Assembly: GCA_023398345.1 (NCBI GenBank)
Contig: JAEWSK010000065.1
Location: 1-8,800 of the forward strand
DNA length: 8,800 bases
Reading direction: 5' to 3'
From: Armatimonadota bacterium
GTDB taxonomy: Bacteria > Armatimonadota > UBA5829
Shown in pieces: positions 1-6,253 of the stretch. A program made the translations under genes and the position numbers. The notes below the pieces were generated by a model, which was given only the letters and a program-made list of their open reading frames with translations, was not told the origin of the DNA and did no database searches. Each line of letters starts with the position of its first letter. The first letter of the stretch is position 1.

Positions 1-1082
1 CTGACGACCTTTTGCCTATCTTTTGGGTTCGCCATGTCAATGAAGTCGAGCACGATCATTCCACCGATATCGCGCAATCGCAACTGCCGCGCAATCTCTA
101 TAACGGCGTCAAGGTTTGTCTTGAGGATCGTATCCGACAGGCTCGTCGAGCCAACGAACTTGCCCGTGTTGACATCGATTGTCGTCAGGGCCTCCGTCGT
201 ATCCATCGTCAGGTGTCCGCCAGATTTGAGCCAAACTTTCCTTCTCAGAAGGTTCTCAATCTCGGCTTCAACTGCAAACCGCTCGAAAACCGGCTCGGGC
301 TCGTCGTAAAGCACGAGCTTTGAGCGCATTTTCGGCGATATTAAGTCGATGAGCTCGAGTGCCTTCTCGTAATCAACCGGCGAGTCGATTATCATTTTAT
401 TGATATCGGAAGAAAAAACGTCGCGGATCGTCTTGTAAATCAGGCTCAAGTCCTGATGCACCAGTCCTGGCGCTGAAATCTTAGTGGATTTCTCTTGGAT
501 TTGGCTCCACATTCTCAGTAGGAACTCAAGATCCTTACGTATTTCCGCATCGCTCCGACCTTCGGCCTCGGTTCGCACAATCATGCCGAATCCCAACGGC
601 CGAACATTTTCGCCGATCTTTTTTAAGCGGTCTCGCTCTATCTCGCTCTCGATCTTGCGTGAAATTCCGAGATTATCGGAATCAGGCATTAAAACGACAT
701 AGCGACCCGGCAGGGAAACCCTCGTAGAGACACGCGCTCCTTTGGAACCTCTTGGGCCTTTGACGACCTGTACAAGCACCTCTTGGCCGACTTTAAGCAC
801 GTCTTTGATTCGCACATGCCTTGCCGGTTCCTTGCGAGCGCTGGGAAACTCATCGTCCATTTCCGGCAGCACATCAGCCACATACAAAAACGCATTGCGC
901 TCCAGACCAATGTCCACAAAAGCCGCATCCATTCCTGCAAGCACATTTGCCACCTTGCACTTGTAGATGCTGCCCACTACGCGCTCTTCGCGCTCAACGT
1001 CCAGTTCCACAAGCTTGCCCGACTCCACGAGCGCAATTCGCGTCTCGCGAGTATCCACGTTCACTATTATCTCTTTTGACAC
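1..1082 (-). CDS. rng: Ribonuclease G/E family endoribonuclease (N-terminal part, cut by window edge)
   Basis: This is the first 360 codons of a single-strand-specific endoribonuclease that processes rRNA and mRNA in the cytoplasm. I chose the GTG start because a nearly ideal ribosome binding site precedes it by 9 nt and translation gives MSKEIIVNVDTRETRIALVE, typical of the family. An S1-type RNA-binding domain follows at about residues 37-120 (VVGSIYKCKVANVL, then AAFVDIGLERNAFLYVAD). The catalytic DNase I-like region is intact as far as the edge. TIDVNTGKFVG carries Asp303 and LDFIDM carries Asp346, the two Mg-binding aspartates of the family, with the conserved LKTNL and IARQLRLRDIGG between them. 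The zinc-link cysteines and the C-terminus lie beyond position 1, so RNase G (about 450-500 aa) cannot be formally separated from a longer RNase E-like form. The gene lies 65 bp downstream of the B12/radical SAM-DUF2344 gene on the same strand with no terminator between them, so co-transcription is likely. In many genomes this pair is followed by rplU/rpmA. Confidence 0.95.
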   Translation of the reverse strand, partial: MSKEIIVNVDTRETRIALVESGKLVELDVEREERVVGSIYKCKVANVLAGMDAAFVDIGLERNAFLYVADVLPEMDDEFPSARKEPARHVRIKDVLKVGQEVLVQVVKGPRGSKGARVSTRVSLPGRYVVLMPDSDNLGISRKIESEIERDRLKKIGENVRPLGFGMIVRTEAEGRSDAEIRKDLEFLLRMWSQIQEKSTKISAPGLVHQDLSLIYKTIRDVFSSDINKMIIDSPVDYEKALELIDLISPKMRSKLVLYDEPEPVFERFAVEAEIENLLRRKVWLKSGGHLTMDTTEALTTIDVNTGKFVGSTSLSDTILKTNLDAVIEIARQLRLRDIGGMIVLDFIDMANPKDRQKVV

Positions 1083-1087
1083 TAACT

Positions 1088-1100
1088 ATCACCTCCTTTC
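1088..1100 (-). promoter_or_regulatory. Strong Shine-Dalgarno sequence of the RNase G gene
   Basis: On the minus strand this reads GAAAGGAGGTGAT, an almost complete match to the 16S anti-SD. The AGGAGG core (1092-1097) ends 9 nt before the GTG at 1082. It fixes that GTG as the start and suggests strong translation. Confidence 0.85.
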
Positions 1101-1147
1101 TGTTCTGGATCAGTTCAAAACAAAAAGTCCAACACACAATCGCTGCG

Positions 1148-3646
1148 CTACATATTGGACTGTAAACTTTTTCTGTGTACTGAAATCATCTCGACACCGG
1201 GCACATACTCCGCCAGCACAGATACAACCTCTGAAGCTTTTACTGTAAACTCAAGGTGCTTGAGCACCATTTTAAGATGCGCAATTGTATTTTCCATGCC
1301 TTGCTCGCCGCTTTCTACTTTCAGCTCAGCAATGCCTGGCCGTAAATCAATGTGCTTTCGTTTGCCGCCGGACTCGCGCTCCCGGATTATCTGCTCGCGC
1401 GCCATAAGCGCATCAACGGCCTCACGCAATTTCGCTTCAGGCACTTCGGCAGGCAGCGCAACTTCAACTATGAGTTCGCTGGCAACTATCTTCACACCTT
1501 TTGTGTGCGGGGTCATTACACTCGCCGATGTAAGCCGCAACCCATTCGGCAAACATGCATTTAGACGTGAAATAACATCACTTACATCCACCGGCTCAAA
1601 AAGATGAATGGTCACAATCTCTTTGTCGGCAGTCGCTCCCAGCGGCAGTGCGGACGCAATCGACATCTTAGCATGCGGATTAAATCCCTGTGTATAGAAA
1701 ACATCCACGCCCGACATTCGTATGGCGCGCTCAAAAACGCGCATCAAGTCGAGATGGCCAAGCCATCTCATCTCACGGCCTTTTTTAAACGTAAAAACAA
1801 CTGCCGCAGATTCAAGAGCCGAAAGCTGAGAATCTAAGCCCTCATTGCGCACCACGTCCGAGGTATCTGGCTTTGGACTTTGAAATTTGGGCTTTACGCT
1901 ACCTGCACACACACCGCAGTCCGAACAAGCCCCAGTTCGACAATCGGGCGTTATCTCTGCCAGTTCGGCCTTTTCGTCTTCTCTTGCGAGAAACTCGTTC
2001 GACACACCAACATCGATAATATCCCAAGGCAAAGGCGCGTCCTTGGGGTAGTCTGCATTGGCGAAATCTGAAATATCCAATCCAGCCGCCTCGAACGAAG
2101 CCAACCAGCGCGCCTGGTCAAATCTATCTTGCTCGAGCTTACCGCCGCGCCTCCACGCCTCATAAATAACCTTGCCGAGCCGCCTGTCTCCGCGTGCAAG
2201 CGCAGCTTCCACTCGACTGCACGCAGGGTCATGCCAACTCAAAGCAATATTTCTTGCCCGCAAAAGTGGCCTTATAAGCGCGATTCGGCGTTCGAGTTCA
2301 TCGACAGCAACCATCCCCCGCCACTGAAAAGGCGTATGCGGCTTGGGCACGAACGGCGATATTGTGACATTGATAGTAAGCCGTCGGTCAATGGCCAAAA
2401 CATGCCGCACAAGCTCGCCTATGCCTTCGATATCCTCATCTGTCTCAGTCGGCAGCCCGATCATAAAATACAGCTTAACGCGCTTCCAACCGGCCCGCAC
2501 AGCGGCTTCAACGGCCGACAGCAAATCTGCTTCACTGACGTTCTTGTTGATTACATCGCGCAGGCGTTGAGTTCCTGCTTCGGGCGCGAAAGTAAGCCCA
2601 CTCTTGCGCACGCGCTGAATTTCCGCCGCGAGCGCAACGCATTGCGCATCTGCCCTCAGGCTCGGAAGAGAAATTCCCACGCCGTCCGACTCGTGCCGGT
2701 CAATAAGCGTGCTCACAAGATCGCCTATGCATGAGTGATCCGCGCTTGAAAGCGAGGTCAGCGCAACTTCTTCGTATCCTGTTTTATCAAGGAGTGCGGC
2801 AGCTTGCGCGCACAAAACTGAAAGTGAGCGCTCTCTTACAGGCCGTGTTATCATACCAGCCTGGCAGAACCTGCACCCTCGCGCGCAACCGCGCATTATT
2901 TCAAGTGCAACTCTGTCATGCACCGCCTCAGTGAATGGAACTACTAAACTGTCAGGAAACTGCGCCCTATCTAAATCAGCAACAAATCTGCCATGCACTT
3001 TTGCATCTGTTAGCTCTGGCACATACACGCCGTCGATCTCAGAGAGCGCGACAAGTTTGTCGTTTCGAGTCCGCGATTTATCTGCCTTAACTCGCCTGAT
3101 CGCCTCGACAATATCGAGCACAGCTTCTTCTCCATCGCCAATGACAAACGCATCGATAAAATCGGCCATCGGCTCAGGGTTGGAAGCGCAGTGCCCTCCG
3201 GCAATTACAATTGGAGAGTCGTCACCGCGCTCGCTCGAATAAATGGGAATACCTGCGAGGTCAAGCATGGCGAGCACAGTGGTGTAGGACATCTCGTAAG
3301 CAAGCGAGAACCCCACCACATCAAATTCGGTTATAGGCGAAGCGGTTTCCAGCGAGAAAAGAGGAATATCTGCAGCGCGCATCTGCTCTTCCATATCGAA
3401 AGCAGGCGCAAATACACGTTCAGCTACGACCCCGGCTTCATTGTTGAGGACTGAATAGAGAATCCTCAAGCCGAGGTTCGACATGCCTACTTCATAGACA
3501 TCCGGGAAGACAAGCGCAACACTTACGTTTGCCTGGTCAAGCGGCTTAACAACCGATCCAAGCTCGCCGCCCATATATCTCGCGGGTTTCGTAACTTGGG
3601 GAAGAATTCTATCGATCCGTCCCCTCAAGCTCGACTCCGTATTCAT
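1148..3646 (-). CDS. B12-binding-domain radical SAM protein fused to DUF2344 (TIGR03960 + TIGR03936 type)
   Basis: A single 832-residue chain joins two modules that are separate proteins in some bacteria. Numbering is from the ATG at 3646. The N-terminus (about 10-190) looks like the B12-binding domain of TIGR03960-type proteins (LPQVTKPARYMGGELGSV, VALVFPDVYEVGMSNLGLRI). The radical SAM core (about 245-460) has the 4Fe-4S motif CARGCRFC at Cys254/258/261, followed by FAPEAGTQRLRDVINKN and FMIGLPTETDEDIEGIG. A linker holds a cysteine quartet (Cys569, 574, 577, 580). The DUF2344 module (about 615-832) starts near FTFKKGREMRWLGHLDLMRV and includes YTQGFNPHAKMSIASALPLG. The biochemical role is not established. 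Genetic linkage to RNase G and ribosomal protein genes suggests RNA or translation-related work, but that is inference. The start is uncertain: an in-frame ATG at 3676 would add ten residues, but its GGAG directly abuts the ATG. I prefer 3646 because family members usually begin shortly before the LPxVxKPARY segment. The stop is TAG at 1148-1150. Confidence 0.92.
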   Translation of the reverse strand: MNTESSLRGRIDRILPQVTKPARYMGGELGSVVKPLDQANVSVALVFPDVYEVGMSNLGLRILYSVLNNEAGVVAERVFAPAFDMEEQMRAADIPLFSLETASPITEFDVVGFSLAYEMSYTTVLAMLDLAGIPIYSSERGDDSPIVIAGGHCASNPEPMADFIDAFVIGDGEEAVLDIVEAIRRVKADKSRTRNDKLVALSEIDGVYVPELTDAKVHGRFVADLDRAQFPDSLVVPFTEAVHDRVALEIMRGCARGCRFCQAGMITRPVRERSLSVLCAQAAALLDKTGYEEVALTSLSSADHSCIGDLVSTLIDRHESDGVGISLPSLRADAQCVALAAEIQRVRKSGLTFAPEAGTQRLRDVINKNVSEADLLSAVEAAVRAGWKRVKLYFMIGLPTETDEDIEGIGELVRHVLAIDRRLTINVTISPFVPKPHTPFQWRGMVAVDELERRIALIRPLLRARNIALSWHDPACSRVEAALARGDRRLGKVIYEAWRRGGKLEQDRFDQARWLASFEAAGLDISDFANADYPKDAPLPWDIIDVGVSNEFLAREDEKAELAEITPDCRTGACSDCGVCAGSVKPKFQSPKPDTSDVVRNEGLDSQLSALESAAVVFTFKKGREMRWLGHLDLMRVFERAIRMSGVDVFYTQGFNPHAKMSIASALPLGATADKEIVTIHLFEPVDVSDVISRLNACLPNGLRLTSASVMTPHTKGVKIVASELIVEVALPAEVPEAKLREAVDALMAREQIIRERESGGKRKHIDLRPGIAELKVESGEQGMENTIAHLKMVLKHLEFTVKASEVVSVLAEYVPGVEMISVHRKSLQSNM

Positions 3647-3703
3647 ACGCAAATAATAAAAGCCGGCAGTCGGCATCTCCGACGCCCGCTATTCCTTAGT
3701 GAA

Positions 3704-3733
3704 ATTATATCACCCTGCACATGTCACCGTCAA
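3704..3733 (-). promoter_or_regulatory. Sigma70-type promoter for the radical SAM-DUF2344/RNase G genes
   Basis: Read on the minus strand, TTGACG (3728-3733) is a 5/6 match to the -35 consensus. It is followed after 18 nt by a perfect TATAAT (3704-3709). Transcription would start near 3697, leaving a 5' leader of about 20 nt (ATG at 3676) or about 50 nt (ATG at 3646). Seen directly in sequence; activity is inferred. Confidence 0.75.
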
Positions 3734-3751
3734 ACAAAACCATTGCAGTAT

Positions 3752-3763
3752 GTTTTGCAAAAC
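3752..3763. promoter_or_regulatory. Perfect 12-bp palindrome, possible operator
   Basis: GTTTTGCAAAAC equals its own reverse complement. It covers the likely rightward -35 box and lies just upstream of the leftward promoter (about 20 bp from its -35). A dimeric regulator bound here could influence both directions. AT-rich 12-mers can arise by chance, so the operator reading is tentative. Confidence 0.3.
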
Positions 3764-3783
3764 GCATGCTTGGTAAAAATACT
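3755..3783 (+). promoter_or_regulatory. Possible promoter for the radical SAM/SPASM gene
   Basis: TTGCAA (3755-3760) and AATACT (3778-3783) are separated by 17 nt, each a 4/6 match to consensus. The implied start near 3790 leaves a leader of about 23 nt that still includes the ribosome binding site. It is weaker than the divergent promoter on the other strand, and its -35 lies inside a 12-bp palindrome. Confidence 0.35.
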
Positions 3784-3799
3784 CACAAATAAACCCATC

Positions 3800-3805
3800 A
3801 GGGGG
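3800..3805 (+). promoter_or_regulatory. Ribosome binding site deciding the GTG start at 3813
   Basis: AGGGGG lies 7 nt upstream of the GTG at 3813. It supports that start over the ATG codons further downstream. Confidence 0.6.
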
Positions 3806-3812
3806 CAATAGT

Positions 3813-5231
3813 GTGAGCGAAAAGCATTTTTGTCTATTGTCTGCATTTGGTAACCCACCAAGATTTTTGGGCCCATTGGCACGCGTGTTGGGCCCGCGTA
3901 TAGAAAACAATTCAATTATGAAAGCCATAGGCTCACTTTCAAGATTATCGCGCAGTAATGAAATTGAGCTTCTTGGAATGGAGACAAATATCGCGCCGGA
4001 TGGGACATTTTCATGCCACGCAACCGGCCCACTCGGCAAATTGCCACATACAAAACGTGCACTCGAAAGCGTTCAAAATGCAATTCGAGGCCGCGGCAGG
4101 CCGATTATCAGGCATGATGATCTACTAATCTACACATCCTATCAGCCGCCCATACCATCCAACGCGTCTATGAAATTATTGGCCAGCAGATTGGCTCTCG
4201 AATTCGATGGCCACCCGCAACCGACTGTCTGCACGCTTCAGGTAACGACTAAATGCCAAGCTAACTGCATTCACTGCAGCGCCGCCAGGCATAAACGAAC
4301 CGGTGAGCCGGAGCTTTCCACAAATGACTGGAAGCGTGTGATTCGTGAGTCGGAACGCCTTGGGTCGGTAACTATTGTCTTCACAGGCGGCGAGCCGCTT
4401 CTTAGGCCGGATATATTTGAGCTTATCGATTGGGTGGATAAAGACGAAGCCGTCGCGCTGATGTTTTGCAACGGCCTGCTTCTCAATGCCGAAAACGTCC
4501 GAAAGCTCACCAAGGCAGGTCTTTGGGCCATTCATATCTCTATAGATTCACCCGACCCCTCTGCACATGACGAGATGCGACGCGTGCCGGGCTGTTACGA
4601 AAAAGCATTGGACGGACTCAAGCGATGCAAAGACGCCGGACTGTTGGCTGGAATATCGACGTACGCAACCCCGGATCGATTGCGCAGCGGTCAAGTCATA
4701 GAAATGATCGAACTCGCCCAAGAAGTTGGTGCGGATGAGATTACCATATTCGACGTCGTTCCAACCGGCAAACTGCTCCACAATGACCGCAAACATTTAC
4801 TCACAGACGAAGACAGAGATGAACTCTGCCGAATAGAAAATCACTATAACAAAGAACATAAACTGCCGTTTGTCATAACACAAGCGCATGTAAATGGCCC
4901 AACGGGCAACGGCTGCTACGCGGGCTGGTGCCAGTTCTATATGACTGCATATGGCGAGATGACACCCTGCGATTTTACGCCTCTGGCATTCGGCAACGCA
5001 CAAAACGAAAGCGTGGAATCGATATGGAACCGCATGGCGCACCATGAAGGCTACTGCGGACATAAGAGCAGTTGTCGGATGCAAGATCAGCACTTCAGAG
5101 CGCAGTGGATCGACAAAATCCCTTCGAGTGGGCCTTTTCCATACTCAATCGATAAGTTGGATCAACTCGATCTTGCCGATAAAAACGACGAGCCTATTCA
5201 AACCGAATGCTCTATCGGAATCAAAGGCTAG
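3813..5231 (+). CDS. Radical SAM protein with SPASM-like C-terminus
   Basis: A 472-residue radical SAM enzyme of the PqqE/MoaA-like group with a GTG start and a TAG stop. Residues 1-130 form an N-terminal region I do not recognise; it has no obvious RRE fold signature. The core begins with TLQVTTKCQANCIHC, whose Cys148/152/155 would hold the SAM-cleaving 4Fe-4S cluster. It continues with FTGGEPLLRPD (the GGEP SAM-binding motif at 192-195), CNGLLLN and AIHISIDSPDPSAHDEMR. The C-terminal segment holds Cys368, 373, 386, 415, 421 and 466. GEMTPCDFTPLAFGNA and ESIWN are the usual SPASM landmarks, suggesting auxiliary Fe-S binding. The cysteine spacing is sparser than the canonical seven-cysteine SPASM. 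Family members modify peptides or act in cofactor synthesis, but this substrate is unknown. The gene is divergent from the radical SAM-DUF2344 gene and convergent with a PqqD-like/ABC transporter operon. That proximity suggests, but does not prove, a joint role in peptide maturation. Confidence 0.9.
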   Translation: MSEKHFCLLSAFGNPPRFLGPLARVLGPRIENNSIMKAIGSLSRLSRSNEIELLGMETNIAPDGTFSCHATGPLGKLPHTKRALESVQNAIRGRGRPIIRHDDLLIYTSYQPPIPSNASMKLLASRLALEFDGHPQPTVCTLQVTTKCQANCIHCSAARHKRTGEPELSTNDWKRVIRESERLGSVTIVFTGGEPLLRPDIFELIDWVDKDEAVALMFCNGLLLNAENVRKLTKAGLWAIHISIDSPDPSAHDEMRRVPGCYEKALDGLKRCKDAGLLAGISTYATPDRLRSGQVIEMIELAQEVGADEITIFDVVPTGKLLHNDRKHLLTDEDRDELCRIENHYNKEHKLPFVITQAHVNGPTGNGCYAGWCQFYMTAYGEMTPCDFTPLAFGNAQNESVESIWNRMAHHEGYCGHKSSCRMQDQHFRAQWIDKIPSSGPFPYSIDKLDQLDLADKNDEPIQTECSIGIKG

Positions 5232-5250
5232 TTTAGCAGTCGATTTGGTG

Positions 5251-5267
5251 TTGAGGCTTCGCCTCAA
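5251..5267. repeat. Inverted repeat 1 (7-bp stem, TTC loop)
   Basis: TTGAGGC, loop TTC, GCCTCAA: a perfect stem 20 nt after the radical SAM/SPASM stop codon. It may end or protect that transcript's 3' end, but no U-tract follows, so a classical intrinsic terminator is not supported. Confidence 0.6.
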
Positions 5268-5271
5268 ACTC

Positions 5272-5302
5272 CACCAGAGACTCTGTCTGGTGACTCTGCC
5301 AG
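5272..5302. repeat. Inverted repeat 2 with a competing third arm
   Basis: CACCAGA (5272-5278) pairs perfectly with TCTGGTG (5286-5292). The TCTGG part of the latter can instead pair with CCAGA at 5298-5302. The seven bases GACTCTG occur twice (5279-5285 and 5292-5298), forming the two alternative loops. Confidence 0.5.
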
Positions 5303-5330
5303 AAAACTTAGTTTCCTTGACCTTTAGACT

Positions 5331-5371
5331 CGTAAATTGCTAGCCTCCCATTGGGAGTCTAGCAATTTACG
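5331..5371. repeat. Long hairpin (13 + 5 bp stem)
   Basis: CGTAAATTGCTAG (5331-5343) pairs perfectly with CTAGCAATTTACG (5359-5371). After one mismatch the stem continues with CTCCC (5345-5349) and GGGAG (5353-5357), closing on a three-base ATT loop. This is the strongest structure in the window. It lacks a U-tract on either strand, so it may be an RNA stabiliser, a factor-dependent termination site or a remnant of a palindromic element. Confidence 0.75.
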
Positions 5372-5381
5372 CATACGGGGT

Positions 5382-5425
5382 CTGGGGACTGCGTCCCCAG
5401 CGGGGTTAAGGGGCAGCGCCCCTTA
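5382..5425. repeat. Pair of GC-rich hairpins resembling an intergenic palindromic repeat
   Basis: CTGGGGAC, loop TGC, GTCCCCAG (5382-5400) is followed 6 nt later by TAAGGGGC, loop AGC, GCCCCTTA (5407-5425). Both are perfect 8-bp stems. Such CTGGGG..CCCCAG / GGGGC..GCCCC pairs recall the dispersed palindromic (REP-like) units found between genes in many bacteria. Whether this one is dispersed cannot be told from a single window. Confidence 0.6.
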
Positions 5426-5433
5426 TGGAAATC

Positions 5434-5450
5434 TGAGGGTAAAACCCTCA
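5434..5450. repeat. Inverted repeat 6 (7-bp stem, AAA loop)
   Basis: TGAGGGT, loop AAA, ACCCTCA. It sits at the right end of the hairpin series next to an A/T-rich run (5451-5460), which on the minus strand is U-rich. Confidence 0.6.
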
Positions 5451-5480
5451 AAATAAAATAACACTTTACGCTTTAGTGTT
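5450..5480 (-). terminator. Possible intrinsic terminator of the ABC transporter operon
   Basis: On the minus strand, AACACT (5475-5480) and AGTGTT (5460-5465) form a 6-bp stem with a 9-nt loop overlapping the ATPase stop codon. It is followed directly by ATTTTATTTT. The stem is AT-rich and short, so it may be weak. The next hairpin (5434-5450) could serve as a back-up. Confidence 0.4.
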
Positions 5481-6222
5481 CTTCATTTTCCATGACGCCG
5501 ACTTTAAGTTGAACGTCAGCGCGGTCTTCAACACGCTCTACGTAACCGTCACGTATCCATACTATGCGATCGGAAATATCGAGCATCTTGAGGTCATGGG
5601 TTGCTGAAATAATAGTGACGTTGTTCTCTTTGTTGAGCCTTCTTAGCAAATCGATAATCTCTTTGCCCGTTTTTAGATCGAGGTTGCCTGTAGGCTCATC
5701 AGCGAGAATAATCGACGGGTTGTTTGCCAAGGCCCGCGCGCATGCAACGCGCTGCTGCTGGCCGCCGGAAAGCTCGGTGGGCTTGTGATGATATCGCTCA
5801 CCCAACCCTACCATCTTAAGCAATTCCATGCCGCGTTCGATGCTCTCATCCTGAGGCACGCCCGCAAACACCATCGGCAGTGTCACGTTTTCAAGCGCGG
5901 TCATTACTGGGATTAGATTAAAGCTCTGGAAAATATAACCGATCGTGCGGCATCGCAAATACGCGAGTTCCCGCGCATCAAGCTGCGCCATATCAACATC
6001 GTTAATAAACACAGTCCCGCGCGTCGGCTTGTCAAGCCCGCCGACCATATTAAATAGCGTGGACTTGCCCGACCCCGATGGCCCCATAATCGACATATAT
6101 TCGCCGCGATAAATATCGAGTTGAATTCCCTTTAGAGCTTGCAAAGTCTGCCCGCCCATCGTGAATTCCTTTATGAGATCTTTTGTACGTACTACGTATT
6201 CTCTTTTATCCAATGTCGCCAT
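5473..6222 (-). CDS. ABC transporter ATP-binding protein, MacB/LolD type
   Basis: This 249-residue ATPase would power the adjacent FtsX-type permease from the cytoplasmic face. All nucleotide-binding motifs are present: Walker [10 protein letters not shown] (47-55), Q-loop Gln in IFQSFNLIP (Gln99), signature [15 protein letters not shown] (from 151), Walker [13 protein letters not shown] (from 171) and the switch His in SATHD (His209). [20 protein letters not shown] is typical of the MacB/LolD/FtsE branch, whose members drive mechanotransmission or export rather than substrate import. I place the start at the ATG at 6222, 31 bp after the permease stop and behind a GGAG about 11 nt upstream. 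An upstream in-frame start at 6324 would add 34 uncharacteristic residues lying largely within the permease gene, so it is unlikely. This looks like the last gene of its operon, ending at the hairpin-rich gap. Confidence 0.95.
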   Translation of the reverse strand: MATLDKREYVVRTKDLIKEFTMGGQTLQALKGIQLDIYRGEYMSIMGPSGSGKSTLFNMVGGLDKPTRGTVFINDVDMAQLDARELAYLRCRTIGYIFQSFNLIPVMTALENVTLPMVFAGVPQDESIERGMELLKMVGLGERYHHKPTELSGGQQQRVACARALANNPSIILADEPTGNLDLKTGKEIIDLLRRLNKENNVTIISATHDLKMLDISDRIVWIRDGYVERVEDRADVQLKVGVMENEEH

Positions 6223-6253
6223 TGCCGAGTTCACTCCAGAGTGTAAATTCGAA

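Larger units (their letters stand above)
5232..5472. other. Non-coding convergent gap filled with hairpins
   Basis: These 241 bases lie between the ends of two convergent genes, and I see no credible gene on either strand. They contain at least six short inverted repeats in a row, four of them with three-base hairpin loops: 5251-5267, 5272-5292, 5331-5371, 5382-5400, 5407-5425 and 5434-5450. A possible terminator at the ATPase end completes the series. The density of structure is far above that of the other gaps in the window. Confidence 0.8.

Noticed and set aside
12..323. 103-codon open frame on the plus strand at the left edge
   Set aside because: It is antisense to the RNase G catalytic region, which carries intact active-site motifs. 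No ribosome binding site or family resemblance was seen.
2129..2734. 201-codon open frame on the plus strand
   Set aside because: It lies wholly antisense to the well-supported radical SAM-DUF2344 gene. Its translation is rich in Arg, His and Ser with no recognisable motif, and it looks like a frame shadow.
5232..5472. CRISPR array or tRNA in the hairpin-rich gap
   Set aside because: The hairpins differ in sequence, there is no regular repeat-spacer period, and no cloverleaf or CCA end can be formed.
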